This document shows, piece by piece, positions 16,792 through 27,101 of a DNA stretch of 64,000 nucleotides. The translations under genes and the position numbers were made by a program. Each line of letters opens with the position of its first letter. Within the stretch, counting starts at the first letter, position 1. The DNA is from Streptomyces bungoensis (GTDB lineage: Bacteria; Actinomycetota; Actinomycetes; Streptomycetales; Streptomycetaceae): assembly GCF_001514215.1 (NCBI RefSeq), contig NZ_KQ948870.1, forward strand, positions 62,001 through 126,000, read 5' to 3'. Below the pieces are notes generated by a model. The model did no database searches and was not told the DNA's origin. It worked only from the letters and a program-made list of their open reading frames with translations.

Positions 16792-17309
16792 ACGCGCTCC
16801 TTCCACGCAAGCCGCGCGCCGTCACCGTACGCCGGGGCCGGGCTGCCCGCGGACCCGAAGGACTGCGCACGCCAGGCCAGGATCCCGGCACGGACCAGCA
16901 GGGTGACGGCGAGGCCGAGCAGCAGGGCCGAGCTGTGCTGGTGCACGCCGCACGCGGCGCCGAGGGCGAAGACGCCGACTCTCAGGGCTATACCGACGAG
17001 CCATACGACGACGCCGGCCCTGGTGCTGGCGGCCCACACGGCACCGTCCGGCGCCGTCCAGACGCGGCTGGTCCAGGCCCATCCGGCGCCCGTGGCGAGG
17101 CCGATGAGCACTTCCACGCCGAGCAGCGCGGCGGATCCGGTGCGGTGGTGGGGGTCGAGTATGCCGGACTGGCCGAATGCCACCGCGGTGAGGACGGCGG
17201 GCGCCAGCCACCAGCGACGGTCGGTGTCGATCGCACGGGCACGGAACTGGCGCACGATCACCAGGGCGACGAGCGCCCCGATCATCAGCGTGTGGACGAG
17301 CCCGGGCAT
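16788..17309 (-). CDS. Small integral membrane protein of unknown function (CcdC/DUF1453-like)
   Basis: A 173-residue protein with about five transmembrane segments, starting directly with GLVHTLMIGALVALVIV after the ATG at 17309, which has a strong GGAGGATGCG leader. The short basic loop RQFRARAIDTDRRWW resembles the DUF1453/CcdC group as I recall it; the assignment is tentative. It heads a three-gene operon with a kinase and a regulator, with four-base overlaps at both later junctions. That suggests it serves as the sensor or accessory protein of that two-component system. Confidence 0.7.
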   Translation of the reverse strand: MPGLVHTLMIGALVALVIVRQFRARAIDTDRRWWLAPAVLTAVAFGQSGILDPHHRTGSAALLGVEVLIGLATGAGWAWTSRVWTAPDGAVWAASTRAGVVVWLVGIALRVGVFALGAACGVHQHSSALLLGLAVTLLVRAGILAWRAQSFGSAGSPAPAYGDGARLAWKERV

Positions 17310-17708
17310 CGCATCCTCCGTGAGCGAGAAGGTCGTGTCGGGAGCGCGTGCTGCCGACGCCTTCGAAGTTACGGAAACGCGCAGGTCAGGAGATCGGAGC
17401 TGGGGTGGACAGCGGGTGGATTCCGTCGGCCCGCCGATCTCCACCCGGGGGTGGAGAGGCCTGCGGGGAGGCATGAGGGGCGGTGCCCGCCGTGGTGGGG
17501 CCTGGAGGTGAGTCCGGTGGGCAGGACGGTCGCGCGGGCGTCGGGGCATCGGGGCATCGCGCCTCGCCCGGCCGGCCCTCGAAGGCGGCGCCTCGCGGGC
17601 GCCTCACCAGCCGGCACCCCTCGCTGCCGACCGGACCCCTCACCGCCGACCGGTCCGCTCGCGCCGCGAGCGGACCGGTCGGCCAGGGGCCGCAGCCACA
17701 CGCGGCGG
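17310..17708. other. Non-coding gap between membrane-protein operon and parE
   Basis: These 399 bases hold the promoter side of the operon at 14960-17309 and the 3' side of parE, both read on the minus strand. I see no convincing gene: the frames here are arginine/proline-rich GC artefacts. The one clear element is the large palindrome at 17645-17683. No recognisable promoter hexamers stand out upstream of 17309. Confidence 0.6.
17645..17683 (-). terminator. Perfect 39-bp palindromic hairpin downstream of parE
   Basis: The arm GCCGACCGGTCCGCTCGCG (17645-17663) is followed by one base and then its exact complement (17665-17683), giving up to 16 practical base pairs closed by a small GC loop. 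It lies 25 bp past the parE stop. There is no U tract, as is common for Streptomyces terminators. Confidence 0.7.
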
Positions 17709-19832
<2,124 letters not shown>

Positions 19833-20275
19833 GCGGTTCGCTCCTCGCTGAATTTCAGGTGGCCCCCTGATGGGTAAGGGGGCGGCTTCGGTCGCCGCTC
19901 AGAGGGTACCGAGGCCTGGTAGAGCCGGTGTAACGCCACCCTCGTCGGGAAACCGAGACTAGTCCAGGATCGTATACACGTTCGATCCCTCGTTGGAGTG
20001 AAGTACACATCACGTTCCCTTGGAGGCATGAACCATTTAGGCTCCGGGCACGTCCTCCTGAACAAACCGGCACCCAGCCGGGGAGGACCGAGACCCACAG
20101 ACCGCGCGAAACCGTAAGCACACAAGAGACGCACTACGGCACATTCGCCGCCAACCGGCAGCAGACAGTCGACCCGGAAAGATTTTTTCGAGGAAAAGCC
20201 ACGAGCGGGAACGTTTTCGGGCTGGTTGGATGTTGACCCTGGTACGACAGCTCGTCGAGCTAGAGAAGAGGCGAC
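19833..20275. other. Divergent intergenic region, parE / zinc-finger gene
   Basis: These 443 bp separate parE (minus) from the small gene at 20276 (plus) and must hold both promoters. It is less GC-rich than its neighbours. Two hairpins are visible: GCCCCCT...AGGGGGC at 19862-19883, just upstream of parE, and a two-stage stem at 20052-20088 (GTCCTCC...GGAGGAC outside CCGGC...GCCGG). A T-rich run sits near 20183. A TTGACC at 20233 could be a -35 element, but no -10 box at normal spacing is convincing. A GTTCGATCC-like string near 19990 lacks the rest of a tRNA. No coding sequence is evident. Confidence 0.5.
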
Positions 20276-20506
20276 GTGACTACTGTTCTGACCCCCGCGA
20301 GCCCGTTGACGGCCGCCGATCGCTGCGACCGCTGCGGCGCCCAGGCATACCTGCGCGTCGTCCTGCTCAGCGGCGGAGAACTGCTCTTCTGCGCCCACCA
20401 CGGCCGCAAGTTCGAGCCGGAACTCAAGAAGATCGCCGCTGAGATACAGGACGAGACGGAGCGGCTGACGTCCGCTCCCGGCAGCACTGCCGACGAAGAG
20501 CGCTGA
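20276..20506 (+). CDS. Small zinc-ribbon-like protein (DUF7455)
   Basis: A 76-residue protein conserved beside hrdB in actinomycetes, as I recall. Residues 11-45 carry AADRCDRCGAQAYLR and LFCAHHGRKF: C17, C20, C39 and H41/H42 are likely zinc ligands. The C-terminal 25 residues are a charged helix and tail. The GTG at 20276 is preceded by AGAAGAGG. It is followed by a strong bidirectional hairpin. The biological role is unknown; a nucleic-acid or protein-binding role is only a guess from the zinc motif. Confidence 0.85.
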   Translation: MTTVLTPASPLTAADRCDRCGAQAYLRVVLLSGGELLFCAHHGRKFEPELKKIAAEIQDETERLTSAPGSTADEER

Positions 20507-20548
20507 ATCTCGCACCACGACGAGCCAGCCCCGGCACAGGCCGGTGAA

Positions 20549-20582
20549 CGGGCGGCCGTTCCTCCCGAGGAGCGGCCGCCCG
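20549..20582. terminator. Bidirectional terminator hairpin
   Basis: The arms CGGGCGGCCG (20549-20558) and CGGCCGCCCG (20573-20582) pair perfectly around a 14-base loop. It sits between two convergent genes, 43 bp after the plus-strand stop and 24 bp after the minus-strand protease stop. Confidence 0.75.
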
Positions 20583-20605
20583 TGCTCATGCCCCGCTGCG
20601 GGGCC

Positions 20606-21466
20606 TCAGGAGCTCCTGTGGGGCTCTTCGGGCCCCTGCACGGCCCGCCCGAGGGTGCGCAGCACTTCGGACACCCGTGTGTAGACACCCGGGCTGCCGG
20701 GTCGCCCGCAGCCGTTCCCCCAGGAGACGAGGCCGATCAGGCGCCCTGAGGCCACCAGAGGGCCTCCGCTGTCGCCCTGGCAGGCGTCCGGTCCGCCCGC
20801 GGCCTCTCCGGCGCAGAGCATGGAACCCGCCTGGTAGGTGCCGTCAGGCCCGCCCGGGTAGGCGCGTGTGCACGCGGCGTCGTCCAGCACGCGGACGTGG
20901 GCGGCGTGGAGCCGGCGCGCATAGGCACCGTCACCGGTGGTGTCCCCCCAGCCCGAGACCATGGCCTGAGTACCGGGCGTGTACGCCGCGTCACCCGCGG
21001 GTGCCATGGGCACGACAGCGCTCTGCGGCAACGGCGCGCCCAGGGTGAGCACGGCGAAGTCCCCGGTGTTGGCGTCGGCGTCGTACCCCGGATTGACCCG
21101 GACGTCCTTTACGGCGATCTCCTCGCCGTCGCCCGCGAGCAGGTCCGTGCGCCCGGCTATGACCCGGAGATCGGGTAGACGGTCCGGCGGCGCGCCGAGC
21201 ACGTCCTCGGCCATGCAGTGGGCCGCGGTGAGCACGGTGGTCCGGGTGACGGCGACCCCGCCGCAGAACTGACCCGCCCGCGTACCCCCGAACCGGTCAC
21301 GGCTGGACAGCGCAACGGTCCACGGGGCCTCGGACACGTCTATCGGGAAGCCCCCGACGACCACGCCGCCGGCGGCCGACGGAGCCGCCCCGACGAGGGG
21401 TATGGCGGTGATGGTGGCCGCCATGACCAGCGGCCGGATCAGTGCGCGGGCAACGGTACGACGCAT
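20606..21466 (-). CDS. Secreted trypsin-like serine protease (S1 family)
   Basis: A 286-residue exported protease. A signal peptide covers about 1-32 (RR near the start, hydrophobic core, then APSAAG). A short propeptide leads to VVGGFPID, the usual mature start. The catalytic triad is H83 (TAAHC), D137 (TGDFAVL) and S233 (CQGDSGGPL). D227, six residues before the serine, predicts trypsin-like cleavage after Arg or Lys. Six cysteines suit three disulfides. The ATG at 21466 has a GAGGAG site. It follows hrdB on the same strand but is separated from it by a very strong terminator, so it is probably transcribed alone. Confidence 0.92.
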   Translation of the reverse strand: MRRTVARALIRPLVMAATITAIPLVGAAPSAAGGVVVGGFPIDVSEAPWTVALSSRDRFGGTRAGQFCGGVAVTRTTVLTAAHCMAEDVLGAPPDRLPDLRVIAGRTDLLAGDGEEIAVKDVRVNPGYDADANTGDFAVLTLGAPLPQSAVVPMAPAGDAAYTPGTQAMVSGWGDTTGDGAYARRLHAAHVRVLDDAACTRAYPGGPDGTYQAGSMLCAGEAAGGPDACQGDSGGPLVASGRLIGLVSWGNGCGRPGSPGVYTRVSEVLRTLGRAVQGPEEPHRSS

Positions 21467-21533
21467 GCAGACTCCTCACTCAGGGGTCGTACTGGGACAC
21501 CCAGAGTCATCCACCCCACGCCTGCGCGCAGCA

Positions 21534-21569
21534 CGAAGGCCCGGCCCCCGCGAGGGGGCCGGGCCTTCG
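21534..21569 (-). terminator. Terminator of hrdB
   Basis: Sixteen perfectly paired bases close on a GCGA tetraloop: left arm 21534-21549 (CGAAGGCCCGGCCCCC), right arm 21554-21569. It starts 19 bp past the hrdB stop and lies before the downstream protease gene on the same strand. GNRA loops on long GC stems are very stable. Confidence 0.85.
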
Positions 21570-21587
21570 CCGTCGTACGGGCGGGAC

Positions 21588-23129
21588 CTAGTCGAGGTAG
21601 TCGCGCAGCACCTGCGAACGCGACGGGTGGCGCAGCTTCGACATGGTCTTGGACTCGATCTGGCGGATGCGCTCGCGCGTCACGCCGTACACCTTGCCGA
21701 TCTCGTCGAGGGTCTTCGGCTGACCGTCGGTGAGACCGAAGCGCATGGAGACGACGCCGGCCTCGCGCTCGGACAGGGTGTCGAGGACGGAGTGCAGCTG
21801 CTCCTGGAGGAGCGTGAAGCTGACGGCGTCGGCGGGGACGACGGCCTCGGAGTCCTCGATGAGGTCACCGAACTCGCTGTCGCCGTCCTCGCCCAGCGGG
21901 GTGTGCAGCGAGATGGGCTCGCGGCCGTACTTCTGGACCTCGATGACCTTCTCCGGGGTCATGTCGAGTTCCTTGGCCAGCTCCTCCGGAGTGGGCTCGC
22001 GGCCCAGGTCCTGGAGCATCTGGCGCTGCACGCGCGCGAGCTTGTTGATGACCTCGACCATGTGCACCGGGATACGGATGGTGCGGGCCTGGTCGGCCAT
22101 GGCGCGGGTGATCGCCTGTCGGATCCACCAGGTGGCGTACGTGGAGAACTTGTAGCCCTTGGTGTAGTCGAACTTCTCGACCGCGCGGATCAGACCGAGG
22201 TTGCCCTCCTGGATGAGGTCCAGGAAGAGCATGCCGCGGCCGGTGTAGCGCTTGGCCAGGGAGACCACCAGACGGAGGTTGGCCTCCAGGAGGTGGTTCT
22301 TGGCGCGCCGCCCGTCCTCGGCGATGATCTCCAGCTCGCGCTTGAGCTTCGGGGCGAGCTTGTCGGCGTTGGCCAGCTTGTCCTCGGCGAACAGGCCCGC
22401 CTCGATGCGCTTGGCCAGCTCGACCTCCTGCTCCGCGTTGAGCAGGGGGACCTTGCCGATCTGCTTGAGGTAGTCCTTGACCGGGTCGGCGGTGGCGCCG
22501 GCCGCGGCGACCTGCTGGGCGGGAGCGTCGTCCTCGTCCTCGTCGGACAGGACGAAGCCCGCGCTCTCGGCGCCCTCGGGCTCGTCGGCGACCTTGGTGT
22601 CCTCGAGGACCTCGTCCTCGAGGACCTCGGCGTCGTCCTTCTTGGCCGTGGTCTTCTTGGCGGTCGCCTTCTTGGCGACGGTCTTCTTCGCCGTGGCCTT
22701 CTTGGCGGTCGTCTTCTTCGCCGTGGCCTTCCTGGCGGGTTCGACTTCCTCGACGGGATCGTCGGCGACCGGGGCGGCGGGGACGGCCGGTGCGGCCGTG
22801 GTGGCGGTGGCCTTCCTGGTGGTCACCGTCTTCGCCGCGACCGTCTTGGTGGCGGTGCGCTTCGCCGGGCTCTTCGCTGCGACGCTCTTTCGGGTGCGCT
22901 TGGGCTCTGCTGCACTGACCATCAGCGTCACACCCTCTTCCTCAAGGATCTGGTTGAGGCTGCGCAGTACGTTCTTCCACTGAGTGGCCGGAATCTGGTC
23001 AGCTTCGAAGGCCCGACGCACATCGTCGCCGGCGATCTGCCCCTCAGCCTTTCCCCGCTCAATGAGCGCCATGACAGAGACGGACTCGGCGATCTCCGGC
23101 GGGAGCGTACGGGATGTGCTGGCCGACAC
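21588..23129 (-). CDS. hrdB: Principal RNA polymerase sigma factor HrdB
   Basis: The essential housekeeping sigma factor that directs RNA polymerase to most vegetative promoters. The 513 residues start at a GTG (23129, VSASTSRTLPPEIAES) preceded by GAGAGG. Region 1.1-like sequence covers 1-70. A Lys/Ala/Thr tract holds six 5-residue units (KxTAK type, 134-163), and an acidic stretch ends near 205. Sigma-70 regions follow from DPVKDYLKQIGKVPLL: region 2 (YATWWIRQAITRAM), region 3, and region 4 HTH (TLDEIGKVYGVTRERIRQIE). An in-frame open stretch continues upstream to 23285 but has no similarity and lies in the leader. It has its own promoter region and terminator. Confidence 0.97.
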   Translation of the reverse strand: MSASTSRTLPPEIAESVSVMALIERGKAEGQIAGDDVRRAFEADQIPATQWKNVLRSLNQILEEEGVTLMVSAAEPKRTRKSVAAKSPAKRTATKTVAAKTVTTRKATATTAAPAVPAAPVADDPVEEVEPARKATAKKTTAKKATAKKTVAKKATAKKTTAKKDDAEVLEDEVLEDTKVADEPEGAESAGFVLSDEDEDDAPAQQVAAAGATADPVKDYLKQIGKVPLLNAEQEVELAKRIEAGLFAEDKLANADKLAPKLKRELEIIAEDGRRAKNHLLEANLRLVVSLAKRYTGRGMLFLDLIQEGNLGLIRAVEKFDYTKGYKFSTYATWWIRQAITRAMADQARTIRIPVHMVEVINKLARVQRQMLQDLGREPTPEELAKELDMTPEKVIEVQKYGREPISLHTPLGEDGDSEFGDLIEDSEAVVPADAVSFTLLQEQLHSVLDTLSEREAGVVSMRFGLTDGQPKTLDEIGKVYGVTRERIRQIESKTMSKLRHPSRSQVLRDYLD

Positions 23130-23293
23130 GAACAACCTCTCGGAACGTTGGAAAACGGCTTCCGGCCCCGTCCACAGCGGACGGTGACCGACCACCGGCC
23201 TGGGGATGGGCCGACGGAGCGGGCGGGGGCCGGGGAAGTCGCACAGCGCCGTGTGTGGCGTCCGTATTCCCTCCGCGGCTGTCACCTCTTAGG

Positions 23294-23320
23294 TCATCGC
23301 ACGGCTCCCTGGAGCGTTAC
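23294..23320 (-). promoter_or_regulatory. Candidate ECF-type promoter for hrdB
   Basis: On the minus strand GTAACG (23315-23320) and CGATGA (23294-23299) are 15 bp apart, about 165 bp upstream of the hrdB start codon. The pair resembles promoters read by Streptomyces ECF sigma factors of the BldN/ShbA kind; ShbA is reported to drive hrdB. The match is by eye and the transcription start is not known from this sequence. Confidence 0.45.
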
Positions 23321-23441
23321 GCCCAATCCGCGTGGCCCGAGTCACACCCCGTAAACGGTCAAAAACGGTCAGAGATGGGCATACGAGGTCGTCACCATGC
23401 AGCACCGGACCGCTCCGTCGGTTGTGGCGGCTCGCCGCACC

Positions 23442-23506
23442 GCCGGACCCCGCCGGACGCCCAGGGGCCCGGCGGGGTCCGGCGACGGCCGGTCCCAGGG
23501 ACCGGC
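23442..23506 (-). terminator. Tandem hairpins downstream of whiH
   Basis: Two consecutive stems lie between the whiH stop (23565) and the hrdB promoter region. The first pairs GCCGGACCCCGCCG (23442-23455) with its exact complement at 23470-23483. The second is the palindrome GCCGGTCCC-A-GGGACCGGC at 23488-23506. Together they should isolate hrdB from read-through of whiH. Confidence 0.7.
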
Positions 23507-23564
23507 GCCGCCGTGAGAACCACGTGGGAGCGGCACACCGGCGACCGCATCGCCTTGCCGCGCG

Positions 23565-24452
23565 TCAGTGCTCGCGCGGCGCGGGGACGACGCGCTCGAC
23601 CTCGGGGTGGACGGTGAGCAGCTGCCTCATGGCAGCCTCCGCGGCCGTGCCGTCGCCGGTGCCGAGCGCGTCCACGATCCGCGCGTGCTGCGCGAGGGAG
23701 CCCTCGTTCGGCCGCTCGCAGCCGGTGACCGGGCCGCCGGAGACCTGGAGGGCGGCCGAGACGATCCCGGAGAGGTGCTCCAGCATGCGGTTGCCCGCGA
23801 TCTGGATGAGCAGGGAGTGGAACTCGGAGTCGGCACGCGAGAAGGTGAGCGCGTCACCCTGTGCCATGGAGTGACTCATGATCTCCACCATGTCGCACAG
23901 GCGCTGCTGCACCTCCTCGCGTCCGTGCCCGGCGGCGAGACGGGCGGCGAGCGGCTCGATCGTCCAGCGCAGCTCGCTCAGCTCGCGGCGCTGGTCGTCG
24001 CGCTGCGGCCCGAAGGCCCGCCATTCGATGATGTCCGGATCCAGGAGGTTCCAGTCGCTGACCGGCCGGACGCGTGTGCCGACGTTGGGGCGGGCGCTGA
24101 CGAGGCCCTTCGCCTCCAGCACGCGGAGGGACTCGCGGACGACGGTGCGGGACACCTCGAAACGCTGGCCGATCTCCTCGGGCACCAGGGGGCGGTCCGC
24201 CCCCAGGTCACCCGAGACGATCATCTGACCCAGCTGCTGAACGAGTTGGCCGTGCAGCCCGCGTCCACGGCTGCCTGCGGTGCGCCGGCCCATGCGGCCC
24301 AGCTCGGGGTCCGCTCCTTCCCAGGCCGGCGCTCCGACACGGTCGGCCACCGGGGCCTCGCTGTAGGGGTAGCGGTCGAGTTCGCCCGGGCCGGCCAGAC
24401 CTGAGTCGGCGGAGCGGGCGGCGGTCATCATGGTGTGCGCAAGGGTACTCAC
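23565..24452 (-). CDS. whiH: Sporulation transcription regulator WhiH (GntR/FadR family)
   Basis: A developmental repressor/regulator needed for normal septation of aerial hyphae in Streptomyces. The 295 residues match the length I recall for WhiH. The N-terminal 75 residues are variable. The GntR winged helix spans about 80-145 (GQLVQQLGQMIVSGDLGA, then RFEVSRTVVRESLRVLEAKG). The FCD-type effector domain follows, with the metal/ligand motif pieces ADSEFHSLLIQIAGN and SLAQHARIVDAL. The GTG at 24452 has AAAGG upstream; the longer open frame to 24536 overlaps the promoter region. Its position immediately upstream of hrdB is the Streptomyces arrangement. The effector, if any, is unknown. Confidence 0.93.
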   Translation of the reverse strand: MSTLAHTMMTAARSADSGLAGPGELDRYPYSEAPVADRVGAPAWEGADPELGRMGRRTAGSRGRGLHGQLVQQLGQMIVSGDLGADRPLVPEEIGQRFEVSRTVVRESLRVLEAKGLVSARPNVGTRVRPVSDWNLLDPDIIEWRAFGPQRDDQRRELSELRWTIEPLAARLAAGHGREEVQQRLCDMVEIMSHSMAQGDALTFSRADSEFHSLLIQIAGNRMLEHLSGIVSAALQVSGGPVTGCERPNEGSLAQHARIVDALGTGDGTAAEAAMRQLLTVHPEVERVVPAPREH

Positions 24453-24544
24453 GGAACCTTTGTCGGCGTCGTCTCCAACTCCCTTGAGGGCTTTGGTGAA
24501 AAGCACACGAAAGGGTGATCGCTCACGCCATCGCAATTGACGCC

Positions 24545-24552
24545 TTATCGGA
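24545..24552 (-). promoter_or_regulatory. Possible sigma-WhiG -10 element for whiH
   Basis: The minus strand reads TCCGATAA, seven of eight matches to the WhiG-type -10 (GCCGATAA), 93 bp upstream of the whiH start. whiH is known to depend on WhiG. The expected TAAA at the -35 position is not clear here (CGGA at 15-bp spacing), so the call is tentative. Confidence 0.35.
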
Positions 24553-24614
24553 AAGAAACGGGCGCTCTCCGGGGAGTTGCGTACAGAGCCGGACCGGAAA
24601 CGTACGGACGCCTG

Positions 24615-27092
24615 TCATCGGGCTCTGGTACGGAGCGTCATGTACAGATACGCACACAACAGTGCCGTCAGCGACAACGTCATTGCGCCACCGACGGGTT
24701 GGGCGACGACCCGGGCCAGGGCGGCCACGTACCGCTCTCCGCCGAAGGGCCACTGCAGCAGGAAGACCTCCCGCATCCGCACCGAAAGACCGGCCGCCGT
24801 CCGCGGGCCGGGGCCCTGCAGCACCCCGTGCACCACGGGGACGACGAGGACGGGTACGGCGAGGACGGCGGCCAGCCCCGCCGTGGTGGAGCGGAACACG
24901 CCCGCCGCCAGGACGCCGGCCCAGGAGCAGCCGATCAGCAGCCCGAACCAACCGGCCGTGAGCGCGAGCCAGTCCGCGGGTACCGCCGTGAGCTCCCGGC
25001 CGTAGACGAGGTAGAGCACCTCGGCGTCGCAGCCCATGGTGAGGAAGGCCAGCATCACGGCGGTGGCTCCGGAGACGAGGAGCTTGGCGGTGAGCAGTCC
25101 CAGCCTGCGGGGCACGGTGCCGCGGTCCGCCGCCAGCGCGGGGTGGCGGAACTCGTCTCCGAACGCGAGCGCGCCGAGCAGCCCGGCGGCGAGTGCCGCG
25201 GGCGGCAGCGGCAGTTCCCGCGGCCATGCGGCGAACAGCCGCGCCTGCGGGGTGTGACCGAGCCTGGCCAGGATCACCGCGGTGAGCGCGGACACCACCA
25301 GTGCGGCCCCGCAGGTGAGGAACCCGGTGCCGATCCCGGCGGCGCGCCGCAGCTCGTAGCGCAGGGGACGCAGGGGCCTCGGGGCGGGGCGGACGGTGAT
25401 GGGGGGAGGGAGGGCGGACAGGGCGTCGAGCGTGCGGGGGCCCCCGGCGCGTGGGCGCGAGGGCGGCCCGCTCCGGGGTGAGCGGCTGCCGGGATCGGGG
25501 CCGTTCGGAGTGCGGGCGCCGGGGACGGTCGCGCCGGCTGCGGGGGCGCTGCCGGGGCTGGTGTCCGTTGTGCCGGTCCGTGCTCGCGCTTCGGCGGACT
25601 CGGAAGGACCGGACTGCGAGGCGGTTTCGGCGGGACGGCCTTCGAGGGCGATCACGAGGGCGGTGAGGGAGTCCGGCTCGGTCCTCGCGTCCGCGGCGTC
25701 CTTGGCGGCCAAGGCGGCATCGGGGTCGCCGGCGGGCGGACCGTCGGCGCCGCGGGACGAAGCCGACGACCTGCGGTCGTTCCCTGGGACGGAGCCGACA
25801 GGCACGCTGTCACCTTCGGAACCGGGGCCGACGGGCACGTGATCGCCATCGGCAGCGGGCTCGACGGGTGCGCCGTCCGCCCCGGTGGCAGAGTCAGGGG
25901 ACGCGTCGTCGGCTTCGGAGGCGGAGACGGACGGCGCGCGGTCGCATTCCGCAGCGGGACCGGCCTGCGCCGCTTCCTCCGCCGCGGTGCTGGTTCGGAT
26001 CACCGCGTGACCGGGCAGGGAACCGACCCGTTTCCGCTCCCCGGACGAGATCGCGGACAGCGCCTGCGGACGCCCGGCGGCCGCCTCCTCCGGCACAGCA
26101 CCGGATGCGGCTTGCGCCTGCTCCTCCGGTGAGCGGCCCAGGGGGGCCTGCTCCCGGCCGACCGTCGAGGCGTCTTCCCCAGCGTCCATCTCGCCGCTGG
26201 GGCCCGCTTCCCTCGCGGATCCCACGGCCCCCACCTCGTCCGCGAGTTGGTGGACGAGGATGCCGTGCCGGAAGGCGGTCTCGCCGATGTCGGCGGTCGT
26301 ACTGCCGTACACGGAGAGGCGGTTGCCACCCTCGCGGACGACTTCGACGGACCGACGGTCGGCGCGGGCCTCCTTGGCGAGCAGGGCGGCGAGGCGGGCG
26401 GCGTGCGGGCTGCGCACGGCCACGCGCGGACGCAGCCGGGTGCGGGCGAACTCCTTGCCCGCCTGGTCGGCGACGAGTTTCCCGCCGTCGAGAGTGACGA
26501 CCCGGTCGGCCACGCGCGCGGCCTCCTTGGGGTCGGCCGTCGTGAACAGCACCGTGCCGCCCTGGGCCGCGTGTGCGCGCAGCATGCCGTGCAGCCAGCG
26601 CGACTCCCGGGCGGAGAGTCCCTCGGTGGGCTCGTCCAGCACGAGCGTGTGCGGGTCGGACAGCAGGGCGCAGGCCAGTCCGAGCCTGCGGTCCATGCCG
26701 CGCGACAGGGTGCCGAGGCGTTCCTCGCGGAAGCTGACGAGGCCGACCACCTCGAGCACCTCGTCCGCGCGCCGGACGGGCACCCCCGCCGCCGCGCACA
26801 GCATGCGCAGGTGGCCGCGGACCGAGCGGGCCGGATGACCGGGTACGTCACCCAGGAGCACGCCGACTTCGCGCGCCGGATGGGGAATCCGGTGCAGGGG
26901 CCGGTCCCTGAAGTACGTGATGCCGCGCCCCTGCTGGAGTTCGAGCATCAGTCGGAGCGCCGTCGTCTTGCCGGCACCCGCAACTCCGTGGAGCGCCGTG
27001 ACATGGCCGGCGCACGCCTCGAAGGTGACGTCGTCGACGGCCGGAGGGTGCGCCTTGCGGGGGTTGCTGGTCAGTCCGAAGGCCTGGATCAC
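24615..27092 (-). CDS. ABC transporter, ATPase fused to permease through a long disordered linker
   Basis: About 825 residues in one chain. The ATPase domain (1-230) has Walker A GVAGAGKTT (36-44), a signature written LSRGM rather than LSGGQ (about 130), and Walker B LLSDPHTLVLDEP. Residues about 290-560 are a low-complexity linker rich in Ala, Gly, Pro, Ser, Glu and Asp. The last 250 residues hold about six transmembrane segments resembling ABC-2 exporters. A start at the GTG at 27092 is chosen because the frame upstream would run through a 40-bp palindrome; an alternative reaches 27161. It is probably an exporter of unknown substrate, lying just downstream of a Nudix regulator on the same strand. 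Confidence 0.75.
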   Translation of the reverse strand: MIQAFGLTSNPRKAHPPAVDDVTFEACAGHVTALHGVAGAGKTTALRLMLELQQGRGITYFRDRPLHRIPHPAREVGVLLGDVPGHPARSVRGHLRMLCAAAGVPVRRADEVLEVVGLVSFREERLGTLSRGMDRRLGLACALLSDPHTLVLDEPTEGLSARESRWLHGMLRAHAAQGGTVLFTTADPKEAARVADRVVTLDGGKLVADQAGKEFARTRLRPRVAVRSPHAARLAALLAKEARADRRSVEVVREGGNRLSVYGSTTADIGETAFRHGILVHQLADEVGAVGSAREAGPSGEMDAGEDASTVGREQAPLGRSPEEQAQAASGAVPEEAAAGRPQALSAISSGERKRVGSLPGHAVIRTSTAAEEAAQAGPAAECDRAPSVSASEADDASPDSATGADGAPVEPAADGDHVPVGPGSEGDSVPVGSVPGNDRRSSASSRGADGPPAGDPDAALAAKDAADARTEPDSLTALVIALEGRPAETASQSGPSESAEARARTGTTDTSPGSAPAAGATVPGARTPNGPDPGSRSPRSGPPSRPRAGGPRTLDALSALPPPITVRPAPRPLRPLRYELRRAAGIGTGFLTCGAALVVSALTAVILARLGHTPQARLFAAWPRELPLPPAALAAGLLGALAFGDEFRHPALAADRGTVPRRLGLLTAKLLVSGATAVMLAFLTMGCDAEVLYLVYGRELTAVPADWLALTAGWFGLLIGCSWAGVLAAGVFRSTTAGLAAVLAVPVLVVPVVHGVLQGPGPRTAAGLSVRMREVFLLQWPFGGERYVAALARVVAQPVGGAMTLSLTALLCAYLYMTLRTRAR

Positions 27093-27101
27093 CTGCAGCA
27101 A

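Noticed and set aside
19985..20000. GTTCGATCC string resembling a tRNA T-arm in the parE upstream region
   Set aside because: No acceptor, D or anticodon stem can be drawn around it.
23130..23285. N-terminal extension of HrdB to 23285
   Set aside because: The extra 52 residues are Pro/Arg-rich, unlike HrdB, and the GTG at 23129 has a ribosome-binding site and the known HrdB start sequence.
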